Part shown: one piece after another, positions 11,455-21,606 of the stretch
Position numbering within the stretch: position 1 is the first letter of the stretch
Layout of the letters: each line of letters starts with the position of its first letter
Source: Linnemannia hyalina
Taxonomy: Eukaryota > Mortierellomycota > Mortierellomycetes > Mortierellales > Mortierellaceae
Direction of reading: 5' to 3'
NCBI GenBank assembly: GCA_019671135.1
Contig: JAHRHY010000012.1
Coordinates: forward strand, 1,240,001-1,304,000
DNA length: 64,000 nt
The notes under the pieces: generated by a model
Databases searched by the model: none
Seen by the model: the letters and a program-made list of their open reading frames with translations, nothing else
What the model was told of the DNA's origin: nothing
Program-made: the position numbers and the translations under genes

Positions 11455-13419
11455 CTAGAACTCGGGAACGATCTCAAAGTCGTCATGACCAGACTCTGAA
11501 CCCTCCTTGGCTTCCTTGGCTGGAACAGGGGTCTTCTTCTCGGTCTCAATAGTCTTCTCTTCCTCAACAACGGTGGGGGCATCGGTAGACTTGGCGACAT
11601 CAACGGCGACATCTTCAGACTCGAGCTCGGGCACTTCTTCGACTTGGACTTCGACCTCTTTGTCGTCCTGGACAGTCTCGGACTCGGAGGGAGAGGGAGC
11701 AGACGCGACCGCGACATTGACATTGTAAGGCGCGACCTCGTCTTCGCCATCATCCTCGTCGATTGGCTCGGCCTCCAACACAATCACCTCCTTCTCCTTC
11801 TCAGCCTCCTCCGATGAAGACGAAGAAGCCTCAGCCTCGACCTCGGGAGCGGCAACCTCAGCAATAGAGGTGGAAACAGGTGCATCACGAACGACCTGTT
11901 TGCCAGTATTACTCTCCCTCGCCTTGAAACTATCAACAAGCTCCAAAAGATCCTGACTCTTCTTAATCAACTCCTTCCTCCTCTGGCGAATTCCCAAATC
12001 CCCTTCACTGTCAACAGAATCAATGTCGAACATTGCCTTACTCACACTCTCTTCTGCCGCCAAGACGATCCGCTTGTTGGATTCTTGATCTGTCGAGGAA
12101 GAAGATGAAGAAGAGGAGAGGGCGTCATGGAGGTCGAGGGCGAAGGAATCGAGGGAGGATTCGATCAGGTTGAGGGAAGAGTGCTTTTGGTGGAGGTTGT
12201 GGGTTTGTTGGTGGGCACGTTGTTGGCGTTCCTGCAGGAGCTCAGATGCGCGACGGTCGGCGGTGGAAGGGGAGCCGCCAGTGGTAGTACCGGCAGCAGC
12301 GGTAGTAGCGGCCCCAGTGGCAGAAGGAGTGGACTTGGCAGCGCATCCAGAAGAAGATTTGCATCCAGAACGCGACGACTCGGCCTTGGATGACGAATGG
12401 GAAGCCTGCTGTTGGCCACCTCCAAAGATGGCCTCAACAAACGTCAAGATCTCGGGCAACGCCGCTAACAACTCCTCCGTCTGGGCAGTATCCGAAGCAG
12501 CAGCAGCAGCGGTAGACTCTTGCTTCTTCTTGAGGGCAGCAACGGTCTTCTCCTTCTCAACGGCAGCAACACGCAGGGCAGCCTCTTCTTCGGCCTGTTG
12601 CTGGAGGGCGAGGCGGTACTGCTGCCGGCGCTTGCAAGGGTACTTGTCCTCCTCTTGGGGCTGAGGACGCTTCTGGGGAAAGAAAAGGGCCTCCAGCAGG
12701 TTGCTCAACGGATCCTCAACCTCCTCAGCCTTCTCCTCGGGCTCGGCAGATTGGAAAATGACACGGAACTGTTGCTGCTGCTGCTGTTGGGATCGTTGCT
12801 TGGCTTCCGCGATGGCAGCGGCTCTAGTACGAGCGGCGACTTGTGCCTGGGCTTGGGCTTGAGCTTGGGCCTGGGCGCGGAAACGAGCGTGGCCAGCAGC
12901 CTCTTGCTCATGCTGTTGTTGGAGGCGCAAAGCTTGGTAGGTGGCAGCAGCGGCTTGCTGTTTCTGGATCTGCTTGCGCTGGAACTTGCGAAGGGCCTCT
13001 TGCTCGATTTGAGCTCGGACCTGGGCCTGGACCTGGTGCTGACGCTCACGTTCGTTCCTCAGCAGGTTCTCATACTCGAGCTGTTGGAGATGCTGTTGCT
13101 CGAATTGATGGGGATGGGGATGAGGATGGTGCTGGTGCTGGTGCTGGTGGTGGTGGCGATACTGGTGGCGGGAAAGGCGTTCCTGGCGCTTTCTTTCGAG
13201 TGCTGCGCGGAGGAGGAGTTCTTCCTCGTCAGTCTCTTCGCTAGAGGAGAAGGCAAAGTCGGGTTCCTGGTAGGCGAAGGAGGTGGTAGGGAATGTACGA
13301 GTGCTGTTGAGGTAGGAGGGGAGGGTGGTGGTGGGGTAAGACGTAGGCAGGGGGGTGTGATGGTGGTGGGGGTAGGCTCCAGCAGCCGAGTGGGTAGAAG
13401 GGTGGTAGAAAGGATACAT
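11455..13419 (-). CDS. BAG-domain protein 1 (Hsp70 nucleotide-exchange co-chaperone), intronless
   Basis: A single exon of 654 residues starting MYPFYHP. The N-terminal two thirds are coiled and rich in Gln, Ala, Arg and His. Residues about 418-500 form a BAG domain: the helix EESVSKAMFDIDSVDSEGD is followed by IRQRRKELIKKSQDLLELVD, which matches the BAG signature that binds the Hsp70 ATPase domain and drives ADP release. The C-terminus is acidic and ends HDDFEIVPEF. A longer frame to 13542 exists, but a TATA box at 13546-13554 would leave only 4 bp before that methionine, so the internal start is chosen. A perfect heat-shock element lies upstream. A paralogue of the same design is at 21607-23073; both begin with MY. 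BAG assignment is by motif; function is inferred from the family. Confidence 0.83.
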   Translation of the reverse strand: MYPFYHPSTHSAAGAYPHHHHTPLPTSYPTTTLPSYLNSTRTFPTTSFAYQEPDFAFSSSEETDEEELLLRAALERKRQERLSRHQYRHHHQHQHQHHPHPHPHQFEQQHLQQLEYENLLRNERERQHQVQAQVRAQIEQEALRKFQRKQIQKQQAAAATYQALRLQQQHEQEAAGHARFRAQAQAQAQAQAQVAARTRAAAIAEAKQRSQQQQQQQFRVIFQSAEPEEKAEEVEDPLSNLLEALFFPQKRPQPQEEDKYPCKRRQQYRLALQQQAEEEAALRVAAVEKEKTVAALKKKQESTAAAAASDTAQTEELLAALPEILTFVEAIFGGGQQQASHSSSKAESSRSGCKSSSGCAAKSTPSATGAATTAAAGTTTGGSPSTADRRASELLQERQQRAHQQTHNLHQKHSSLNLIESSLDSFALDLHDALSSSSSSSSTDQESNKRIVLAAEESVSKAMFDIDSVDSEGDLGIRQRRKELIKKSQDLLELVDSFKARESNTGKQVVRDAPVSTSIAEVAAPEVEAEASSSSSEEAEKEKEVIVLEAEPIDEDDGEDEVAPYNVNVAVASAPSPSESETVQDDKEVEVQVEEVPELESEDVAVDVAKSTDAPTVVEEEKTIETEKKTPVPAKEAKEGSESGHDDFEIVPEF

Positions 13420-13545
13420 TGCTATTGTGGATGTAGTTGTCGTAATACGATAAGAGTGAATGGTTGTGAAAGAGAGAGAGAGAACTGTTTGAGTGATTGT
13501 TATGCTAATTTGGAATATAGAAAAAAAATCAGGAACCATCACTCG

Positions 13546-13554
13546 CTTTTATAG
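13546..13554 (-). promoter_or_regulatory. TATA box of BAG gene 1
   Basis: CTATAAAAG on the minus strand lies 127 bp before the chosen start codon. It marks the following sequence as transcribed leader and rules out the longer upstream methionine as the usual start. Confidence 0.7.
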
Positions 13555-13779
13555 ATTTTTTGTGACAGGACAATAACTTACGCACGCCCGGTGTGACTAA
13601 GCCCGCTGCGCTTATGAATCGATTCATTTCGAATGGCGAAATTTTTCTTTTGTTCTACGGAAAAAAAAAGGTGGAGGCGTGCGTGTCGCTGCACCATTAC
13701 TTCTTTTTTTTTCTTTTTTCTTTTTTCTTTTGGCGGGAATTCAGACGAGGATGAAATGTATGAAGAAAGAACCTTGGCG

Positions 13780-13792
13780 GAATCTTCGAGAA
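13780..13792. promoter_or_regulatory. Perfect heat-shock element upstream of BAG gene 1
   Basis: GAATCTTCGAGAA is three alternating units with exact spacing (GAA-nn-TTC-nn-GAA), the consensus for trimeric HSF1. It lies about 230 bp upstream of the TATA box. It also sits close to the 3' end of the SPX-EXS gene, which reads toward it, so BAG gene 1 is the only promoter nearby. Confidence 0.65.
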
Positions 13793-13988
13793 CCAACTCA
13801 ACCCTTCGACTGCGGCTTCTAATACCACACACTTGCGTCGCCCCCCAGGAGGGAGGCTTTCGTCAGCTAGCCCATGCGTGCAAGTTAGCTTTTTTACAAT
13901 GTGGGATACCTAATCTATGTCTATTGAACGGGAGCTAAAAAAACCTACTACCCCATCCACGGTATCTACGATGGCTGAACGAAACGAC

Positions 13989-16900
13989 CTACCGCTCGTC
14001 ATCATCCGAGTCATAATCATCCTCGTCGTCCGAACCATCCCTCCACCGTCGAAACTCGCTCTTGAGCATTTTGCCCAACCTTCGCTTTGACTTTGTACTC
14101 GTCGCATCCAACGCCTCCACGGGCCTTGCACCATCAGCAGTGCCACCAACGGAAGAATCAATACCCAACCCCAAACCACCCGTAGAGCGGGAGGCCGTTG
14201 TTCTCGAGGGTGCCTTGTTACTCCTCGCCTTATGGCCCCTATAAGTCTCCTCGTCACCATCGATCCTCGACTCGAAATCCCGACGATCATAAAACTTGTT
14301 ATACGTTGTCGATGCCAACTGCTCCAGCTGTTCAGTTGCAAACCCAGCCTGGCCCAAAGCATCATCCACAAACGTGCTGCTCCTGTCCAAACCGAAGGGG
14401 GGTCCACTATAAGAAGAACCAGACGGTTTCCGCTTTGGTGAAGGTCGACGGATGACGCCAGTTTGGGACGATATATCTCCCACTGGAAATGAGGCTTGGC
14501 TGGTGCTGGCTGCGAGGTGGTGGCGTTGCTTGGATTCATCAGTACCACTGCCGATTCCGCCCTGTTCGCCATCCTCAGTGTCGCTGCCGTTGTCCTTGGC
14601 CGCCACGTCCTCTGCATCCTCGTCCATCTCCTCCTCCTCGTTCTCGTCTTCATCCGAATCTTCTGCAACATGAATGTGGAATGGAAGAGGGATATCCTTG
14701 ATGGCCCGGAAGTGTCCACAGTTGTTCAAGTGCTCGTTTTCCAAACGGAAAAAGTTCCACATCCAGCGCCTATCATATCAATTGAACCAGATAATTAGCT
14801 TCGCCACTTTATCAAAAACCAAGCGTGAAACAAATCAACAAAAAAAAAAAAAAAAAAAGAGACAGACGTACCGAAGGACTTCGCCAAAGGCCAAGATGAA
14901 GGATATAATCATCACATTGACATTTATGGCCAAAAACCGCAAGATCCATGAAAAGCGTCCGAAGAAATCCAACACGATCGCCAGGTAGTACACCCACTTT
15001 CTCGGATAAACTAACTCTGGTCTCAAGAACGGGTTCCCGAACGCTGCGCCACCATGCTTGCCAAACTGGAGGAGACCCCAATCCATGTGGACATCCCATG
15101 CAAATGTGTAGGAGCTAGTGATGAGCGAGACCACAATGTAGGCCGCCTTGAGACTGTTCCCACCATAGTGTCGAAACGAGAAGTAGACAAGGATCTGGAG
15201 CAGGGAGCAGGAGTACTTTCCAGCGTTCAGCAAGTGGGGGAACCATTCGAGGGTATCACGGTAACGGCGGAGACACTGCAAGAAACGGAACCAAGCTGGC
15301 AGCGCAGTGACAAAGGGCGTGATCCACATGTGGCCCATCGGGCATGTCGAAGCTACACAAACATGAATCAAAAAGGGCTATGTGAGCAAAGCTGCTGTTG
15401 CCGAGATCTCAAGCGCATAACCACTTACAATGACAAGACAGTGGCCTTACTGAGATCATTCCACTGATGGGTATAGGCACAGATCGCAAACTCAAACTGT
15501 TCGATAGAGTAGACCAGCGAGTTCATCTCATCTGCAATGAAAAAGTCTCTAAATTCGACCTTGTAGTATCCAGACGCCACAATCCTCCATATCGACTGCA
15601 GGAACCACTTGCGAGCACCAAATCTGAACATCCGCAGAGGCCAGCACAGGACAACAAGGATCAATCCAATCAGAATCAGCGGATAGTACGTTCTGAACAT
15701 GCTTGGCGAGGTGATTCCGACAACAAAATCCAGGTAGAGTGCAATACAAAGCGCCATCATAAAGAAAGTCGGAAGCTATGCATGATACGATGAAAGTCTG
15801 TTGTTAGACAACTGGTCCTCGTTACTCCAAAATGTCTAAACAACCCAAAATAAGCATTCATGGTGCCCGAACCTCAAAGAACTGAGTGTAGTCAAGGTTG
15901 TCGCGCGGATCAAACTATGCATTCGTTATTGTAGAAATGTGAACACTGCGAGTTAGGGTAACTTTTACAATTATTCCTGGTGGTAACTTGCCTGCCCCCA
16001 GGGTGAGTTTTGTGTTTCTTACCTCAAAGATGAACTTGTAATTGATCCTGGCTTTGTCCCACACATACATGTTGATGCCAAACAAACAGGCAAACAACAC
16101 GGTGAGGAACAATCCTGAATAAAGTAGCAGCAAGCTGCTCCAGAATGGGATCTCGCTCTCCGTATCCTCCGAGAAGGCCGATTTAAGGCCAAGAATGAAG
16201 AGAGGCAGCGATATGCCAATGTAAACACCAACCCTGGCAATAGTGGCGTGGTGTGGCTATAAAATATGAGGCAATAACATATGGTTAGCCTAGACTTGCA
16301 TTAACTCCGCGCTGTTCACTTTTCCCAATTGATTTCAATGTCGTACCCGATTCTTGCCGGCAGGGATCCGTAGCTTGGTCATTCCACGGCTGCGATGACC
16401 GTTCTCAAACTTTTCAATGTACAGGTCTTCGGTCTCTAAGATGAGGTCGTCCAGGATAGTTGAGGTGACAAAGTACGCGGTTTTCAGCTTGGAAGCCTGG
16501 AATTCCTTCGATGCCTTCCATCCTGCGGTCTTATCAAACTTTTTCATAATCTTAATGAATCCTGTCTTGTTCAACACCTACAAACGTAATGTAGACTTGA
16601 TTAAGTCATGGCCTGAACAAGAACATATTGCAGGTATCCTCGCCAAGTGTTATTTACCCTGTAGTTTTTCAGCATCTCCATGCTGCGGTAAAACTCGTAG
16701 ATCGCAGCCTTGATCCTGCTCCGGGCCACTTTGTGGTGCAGGTGCTGACGACGATTCTCTTCATCATCGATCAACACTTGGTTGTGCTCAGAGGCAGAGC
16801 AGACCGGATGACCATCAACAGTTGTACGGTTATCCCTAGATCGAAGATTGTTCTCCGGTGCCTTTCCATTATTGACAACTCCGTTCCTGGGTTTAATGGT

Positions 16901-18222
16901 CTCTGTGCCGGTCGAGAATCCAACTGTGGTATGCTTGACTTGGCCCAGAGGGTTCAAATGGGGCCTACGCAAAGGGGCGATAGTGACATCTTCTGTTTGT
17001 GTGGGGTCCTCCATGAAAGTCCCAAGGCCATCCCTGACCCTGGACCACTCCGCCTGGTACCAAGCCCCTGTGGCTTCAGCCTTGGCCTATGAAAAACAAG
17101 GAAAGGAGAATGAGGCTCATTGCGCAACTATGACAGGCTAACCGGACACAAAACTTTGATTTTTGATCATGTCCGCACTATCGCACCTTTCTCACATCTT
17201 GGCGTCGCTTCCACTCGTCGGCCACATAGAGCTGTTGTTTGAGAACTTTGAGTTTAGTTACTGACTCAAGCTCCTTCTCTGCGGGGAACAAAATTAATTA
17301 TTTAGAACAAAGATGAAGAAATAGATGTTAGTGGTTTCACGAGTCAGGAGATGGGGACCGTGTGATCTGCAGGGGTGGTAATAAAAACCTACCTTTGTAA
17401 AATGCATCCACCATCGCTAATTGACTGTCGAGAAACTGGAAAAAGACCCTCTCTTCCTCGAGCATATGATCCATGACGCTGTCGAGAGGTCGCCCCTCCA
17501 CTATATGTCATTGTTGGTAATGAGCAACGCATATCTGATCAGTCCTTTTGTTCTTGACCATTTACAGAGGACAAGCAAGCAAAAAGAAAAAAAAGAAAAA
17601 AAAAGTACTTACATTTAATCGCTCTTGGTTTGGGTCGCAGCTCCGGTGGGGTCGCAGCCATGGTAAGAGAACGCTGTAGAGACTTGAAGACGTTGTGGCT
17701 CTGAGTCTTGGCTGCCTCGCCGATTTGCGCCACAAAAGAGTCGCTTCGAGGAAGGACTTGCCGATCAGTCAAGGTAGCAATGCTGGGTTCGTGTCCGATT
17801 TGGTGCTGCTGCAGGTCGTGTGGGGCAGAAGAGTCTTGGTCTGTACCATCGAGTGCTGAACCCAGAGAAGAGCTCGGTGGAAGGAGAGCGGTAGATCGGA
17901 GTGGTGGTGGCCTATGAATGGCGTCGTAGCTCCTCTGGCTGCCACGACCCTTCCTGATGATAGGCGTTGTTCCTGTAGGGGAATCCGGGTACTGTGGCGA
18001 GTAAGCTGTGGCGGGTCGCTCGATGGGCGACACAGCCTCGGTATCGATCGAGAGAGGGCCATGGTGTTTGGAGTTGTCACGGTGGGCCGTTTCGTGGTTA
18101 TCGTTGAGCTGATCAAGAGCTGCTTCGATCGCCTTGAGATACTTTTTGCCCTGCTTGTAGTTCATATAAGCCTTGCGCCATTCGGGCACAACCTCCTCCC
18201 GGAGTTGCTTGGCGAATTTCAT
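13989..18222 (-). CDS. SPX-EXS domain phosphate exporter (XPR1/SYG1 family)
   Basis: Ten exons: 18222-17613, 17500-17393, 17278-17187, 17086-16658, 16577-16347, 16256-16023, 15914-15873, 15775-15451, 15352-14872 and 14769-13989. They give 1110 residues in continuous frame. The N-terminus [19 protein letters not shown] is a canonical SPX start, the inositol-pyrophosphate sensor. Its second half ([20 protein letters not shown]) lies in exon 2, after a long polar insert. Exons 6-9 hold membrane helices and the EXS domain ([31 protein letters not shown]). Exon 10 starts [17 protein letters not shown], an EXS hallmark, then a long acidic cytoplasmic tail. The family exports inorganic phosphate under SPX control. 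Exon 7 is only 42 bp and its donor is the weak GTTCGG. Its length exceeds human XPR1 (about 700) because of the insert and tail. Confidence 0.93.
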
Positions 18223-18513
18223 CGTGTGTTCAGAGAATGATGTGAGGGAAGGGTGGCTTGGTAGGCGATGTAGAGTTGAAAAAGAGGATAGTTGTACCAA
18301 TCACCCTTTGGACAGGGTTTATCGTGCAACAACGCCAAACAAAACACAAAAAATAAGTGCGACAAGGACGAAAAAAAAAATCCCCCAAGACCGAAAACAC
18401 ACACCTCCTTGAACACACAACGGACAGAGAGGAACAATAACAATTCGAGGGACGAAGGCGGAAGGTAAAAAGAGAAAGAGACGGGAATGTTTCACCTCTT
18501 GGTCATCTCTGTC

Positions 18514-18562
18514 GAATGAATGAATGAATGAATAAATGAATGAATGAATAAATGAATGAATG
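18514..18562. repeat. (GAAT)n microsatellite with two interruptions
   Basis: About twelve GAAT units, with AAAT variants at regular spacing, in the leader or promoter of the SPX-EXS gene. Confidence 0.9.
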
Positions 18563-19785
18563 TGAACCCAGTTTTGTCAAGTGAAGTGAGGAAGAATGTC
18601 TAGGCGGGTATGGAAAGAGAAGAAAGACTGTGCACTGGGTTGAATGAGAGAAGTGGAGACAAAGTGAATGCAGAATTAGATTCCGAAGAATGGAGAGGGA
18701 GAGGTGCGATGAATGACAATGAAATGAGGTTGAGGAAAGAGGAAGTAGGGGGGAAGAAGAGAGAAGGGAGGGAGGCAAGAGAAGGGAAGAAGGGAAGAAG
18801 AGAAGAAGAGAAGAACAGAAGCGCGAAATTAAATCATTAAATGGCAATCAAGCCAGAGGAAAATCGTTTCACTTTGTGTAGGATAAGGATGTGGAGGTGA
18901 AGACAAAAAAAGGTAAGAAAATGGACATTGTCGGCAATTGCACCTTCCCACAGGTGTATTCAAATGTGCGTGTTTTCCTGGGCTGAGAATGGCAAACATT
19001 CCTCAAGGTCGCACGACTATCGATCCCTTGTCTTGCTTCTCCTTCTCAGCCGAGTCCGAACAGGCGCAGCACAAACAAGGACGATCTGCTCTTGTTATGC
19101 ATCTAATATTTGAGAACGTCAATGATGACAATGCTGGCGGTGCTGGCAGTGCAGGAGGCTGTAGTATTGTCGCATACACGCGATTCAAAGTATCTAATCT
19201 ATCAAGCCTTTTGACGAATATGCCAATACTCAATGCCTCGATTAGAATGTGGCTATCGAACAAAGCCGTTAAGTTAGCTCAGTCCGAATCAACATAGTGC
19301 CGCCTACCACGTCTTTTCCTAGTCAACTACAATAGTAGTACATGCAGGGTCTGAGACAAATAGACAATTAATCAAACACGTCTCGCTAGCCTGATAAAGT
19401 GAATGCATCAGCATGTTTCCTTGCTCACGGTCAATCATGGCCCTGGCACACACTCGTCCTTGTTCAGTTTATTCAGGAGAGGGAAATAGACGCGACATAC
19501 CCACGCTACGCTTCCCTGTTGAGCGCAACCAAGGATACTTTTACTCAATCCTCAACGATCCTGGACACGATTGCTCTTTCTTAATTTTTGTTGATTCTGC
19601 TTCCTCCTGGCAGCTTTTCCCTCCTCCTCCCCCTCCTCCTTCTCCTCCTCCTTCTCTTCTGTTATATTCGCCGCCATTTTTTCTTTCCTTCACTCTATGC
19701 CCTTAGTCCCTTTTTTAAATGATACCTAAAGAACAAAAAGACATCATCGTATTCCATACTGAGCCACGGGAGTGGGATCACTTCT

Positions 19786-19795
19786 TATATAATAA
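19786..19795 (+). promoter_or_regulatory. TATA-like box of the PAP2 gene
   Basis: TATATAATAA lies about 145 bp before the start codon. It is followed by a pyrimidine-rich leader with TCTTC blocks, as in other promoters of this window. Confidence 0.5.
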
Positions 19796-19937
19796 GTGCT
19801 CGCTCGACCTCCTCTCTCGTCCTTTTTCTTCCTCACTCACATCCCCGTCTCATCTTCATTTGCATACCCACTCTTCTATCCTTTTACCATCTACTCGCAT
19901 ATCATTGTATTTTTACTCCACACACCTTCCCTCAACC

Positions 19938-21230
19938 ATGCCATCACTAATTGAAAGAGCAAAGAAGGCGTTTCTTCAGAGGTACAAGCTGACACGCCAG
20001 AGCATCGGATGTACACTCCTCGTCGTCACCATATTTATTCTCACCCTCTACTTCATGGTAACAACACTCGCTCCTTCCAATCATTCATCGTACGCATAAA
20101 CACCGCGCCATCGTAAAAGCAGAGCTTCAACTGATAAAACACCCGTCCACATCACATAGAACGTAATGGCGAACGTAGCCTCATACCTCTCACCCGACAA
20201 CACCGAGACACCCAAACTCTCCGACCGGGGCTTCGAGGCCATCCCCTCCATCACCCTCCTCTGGCTAACAGACCTCGCCGACGGCCTCCTCTTCATCCCC
20301 ACAATCATTCTCATCGCAACCCACTACCGCCCGCTCTACCTCCTCTGCAAAGTCCTCCTGACCTGGTCTTTTTGTAACATCATGCGCATCACCACCGTCG
20401 CCATCACATCTATGCCCGACCCCCGCGACGGATGTATCCGTTCTGTTGGAGAGTTCTTTACTACTTTTTCGCTGCATCGGTGTGGGGATTGTATGTTTAG
20501 TGGGCATACGGTCATTTTTGTCATCTCGGCGTTGGTTTGGACAAGTCATGGGTACCACCGGTTTCCAGCCCGGTTCAGGTGGTTGGGGATACTTTGTCTG
20601 GCGTTCGTATGGTGTCTGTGCATCGGGTCTGCGATTGTTGTGATCGCTAACCGGGCACATTACACGTCAGATGTCTTGGTCGCGTTCTATGTCGCCGGAG
20701 GAAACTTCTATATCTGGACTTACATCCTGGACCACTACGTTGAAGAAAAGGGGCGGTTGAAGGATTTGACACACCCCTGGGGGGAGGGATTACCGGATTC
20801 GAGACCGCATGTACAGAAACGGGAGGAGCGGAAACGACAGGCGGTTTTGGATGCGGAGAAGGAGGCGAATGCGAGGACCGAGGCTCAGGCGCAGATGTGG
20901 TCGATTGCGACAGAGATCCCTCCTATTCGGCTGACGGATCCGATGAGTAGTTCAGTGTATGAGAGGAGTTTTCGATCTGTTGGTGATGCTCCTCCAACGT
21001 CAGCATTGGCAGCAACAGGGACAGGAACAGGAACAGGAGTCGAAGAGATTTCGGAAGCGAGAGCGAGGCAGCCGTCAGATGGACGACAACTACAATCACA
21101 CCAGCATCAGGAGGAACAGGATGTGCAGACGATTATCTCTCATCTGCAAGTCACCCCTGAGGAGGATGTTGATGATGAGTATAAACATGGCCCTTTCCAG
21201 CTCCCTGAGACCCCAGCACAGAAGGAATAA
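19938..21230 (+). CDS. Sphingomyelin-synthase-like / PAP2_C membrane phosphotransferase
   Basis: Two exons (19938-20057, 20160-21230) give 396 residues. Exon 1 encodes a basic N-terminus and most of the first membrane helix. Several more helices follow. The catalytic motifs of the sphingomyelin synthase-like family are present: CGDCMFSGHT at residues 148-157 and HYTSDV at 207-212, giving the His-His-Asp triad H156, H207 and D211. Family members move a phospho-head-group from a phospholipid to ceramide, or act as lipid phosphatases, at the lumenal face of Golgi or plasma membrane. In fungi the usual product would be inositol phosphorylceramide, but the substrate cannot be read from sequence. 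The C-terminal 150 residues are polar and Gln-rich, a cytosolic tail. Confidence 0.82.
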
Positions 21231-21606
21231 TACACGTATGCATCATTATCATCATCATTATTATGCGTCATCATGGTTGTATCACATTGTTGGCATTGCA
21301 TTGCATAAGAAGCAAAAAATTTGGTGGCACCCTTTTTCATTGGATGGTTCTGGCACATCCTGGATCGATCAAGTGGGTGCGAGTAAGTGGGAGAGGGTTC
21401 TCCGCCAATCATTTTGTCATCCTAGAAACATAGCATAAAAAGGTGTGTGATCTGATCGCAATTTTTTTTTTTTCACACTCATTATTTTCTTGCCCTTCCA
21501 CTCTCCCTGTTATATCCATCCTCCCACTTCATTTCCCTTTCTTCCTCCTTCCCATCACCACTTACTCCCGTCCCCCCTTCTCCTTACAAAGAAAACCTCT
21601 CCCAAC
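21231..21606 (+). promoter_or_regulatory. Intergenic promoter of BAG gene 2
   Basis: This 376-bp region has a TATA-like CATAAAAAG at about 21434-21442 and a strongly pyrimidine-rich leader. No perfect three-unit heat-shock element was found here, unlike the paralogue's promoter. Confidence 0.5.

Larger units (their letters stand above)
18223..19937. other. Divergent promoter region between SPX-EXS and PAP2 genes
   Basis: This 1.7-kb gap separates two divergently transcribed genes. It contains a tetranucleotide repeat near 18514-18562, CT-rich blocks at both ends and a TATA-like sequence near the plus-strand gene. No coding region with recognisable content was seen. Confidence 0.6.

Noticed and set aside
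13420..13542. Upstream start of BAG gene 1
   Set aside because: The methionine at 13542 is only 4 bp from the TATA box and the added residues look like translated leader.
12520..13554. 344-codon open frame on the plus strand
   Set aside because: Leu-rich antisense of the Gln/Ala-rich BAG gene 1.
20265..20660. 131-codon open frame on the minus strand
   Set aside because: Antisense to the PAP2 catalytic region.
21490..21606. Upstream start of BAG gene 2
   Set aside because: The added residues are a translated pyrimidine-rich leader; MYNIF matches the paralogue's MY start.
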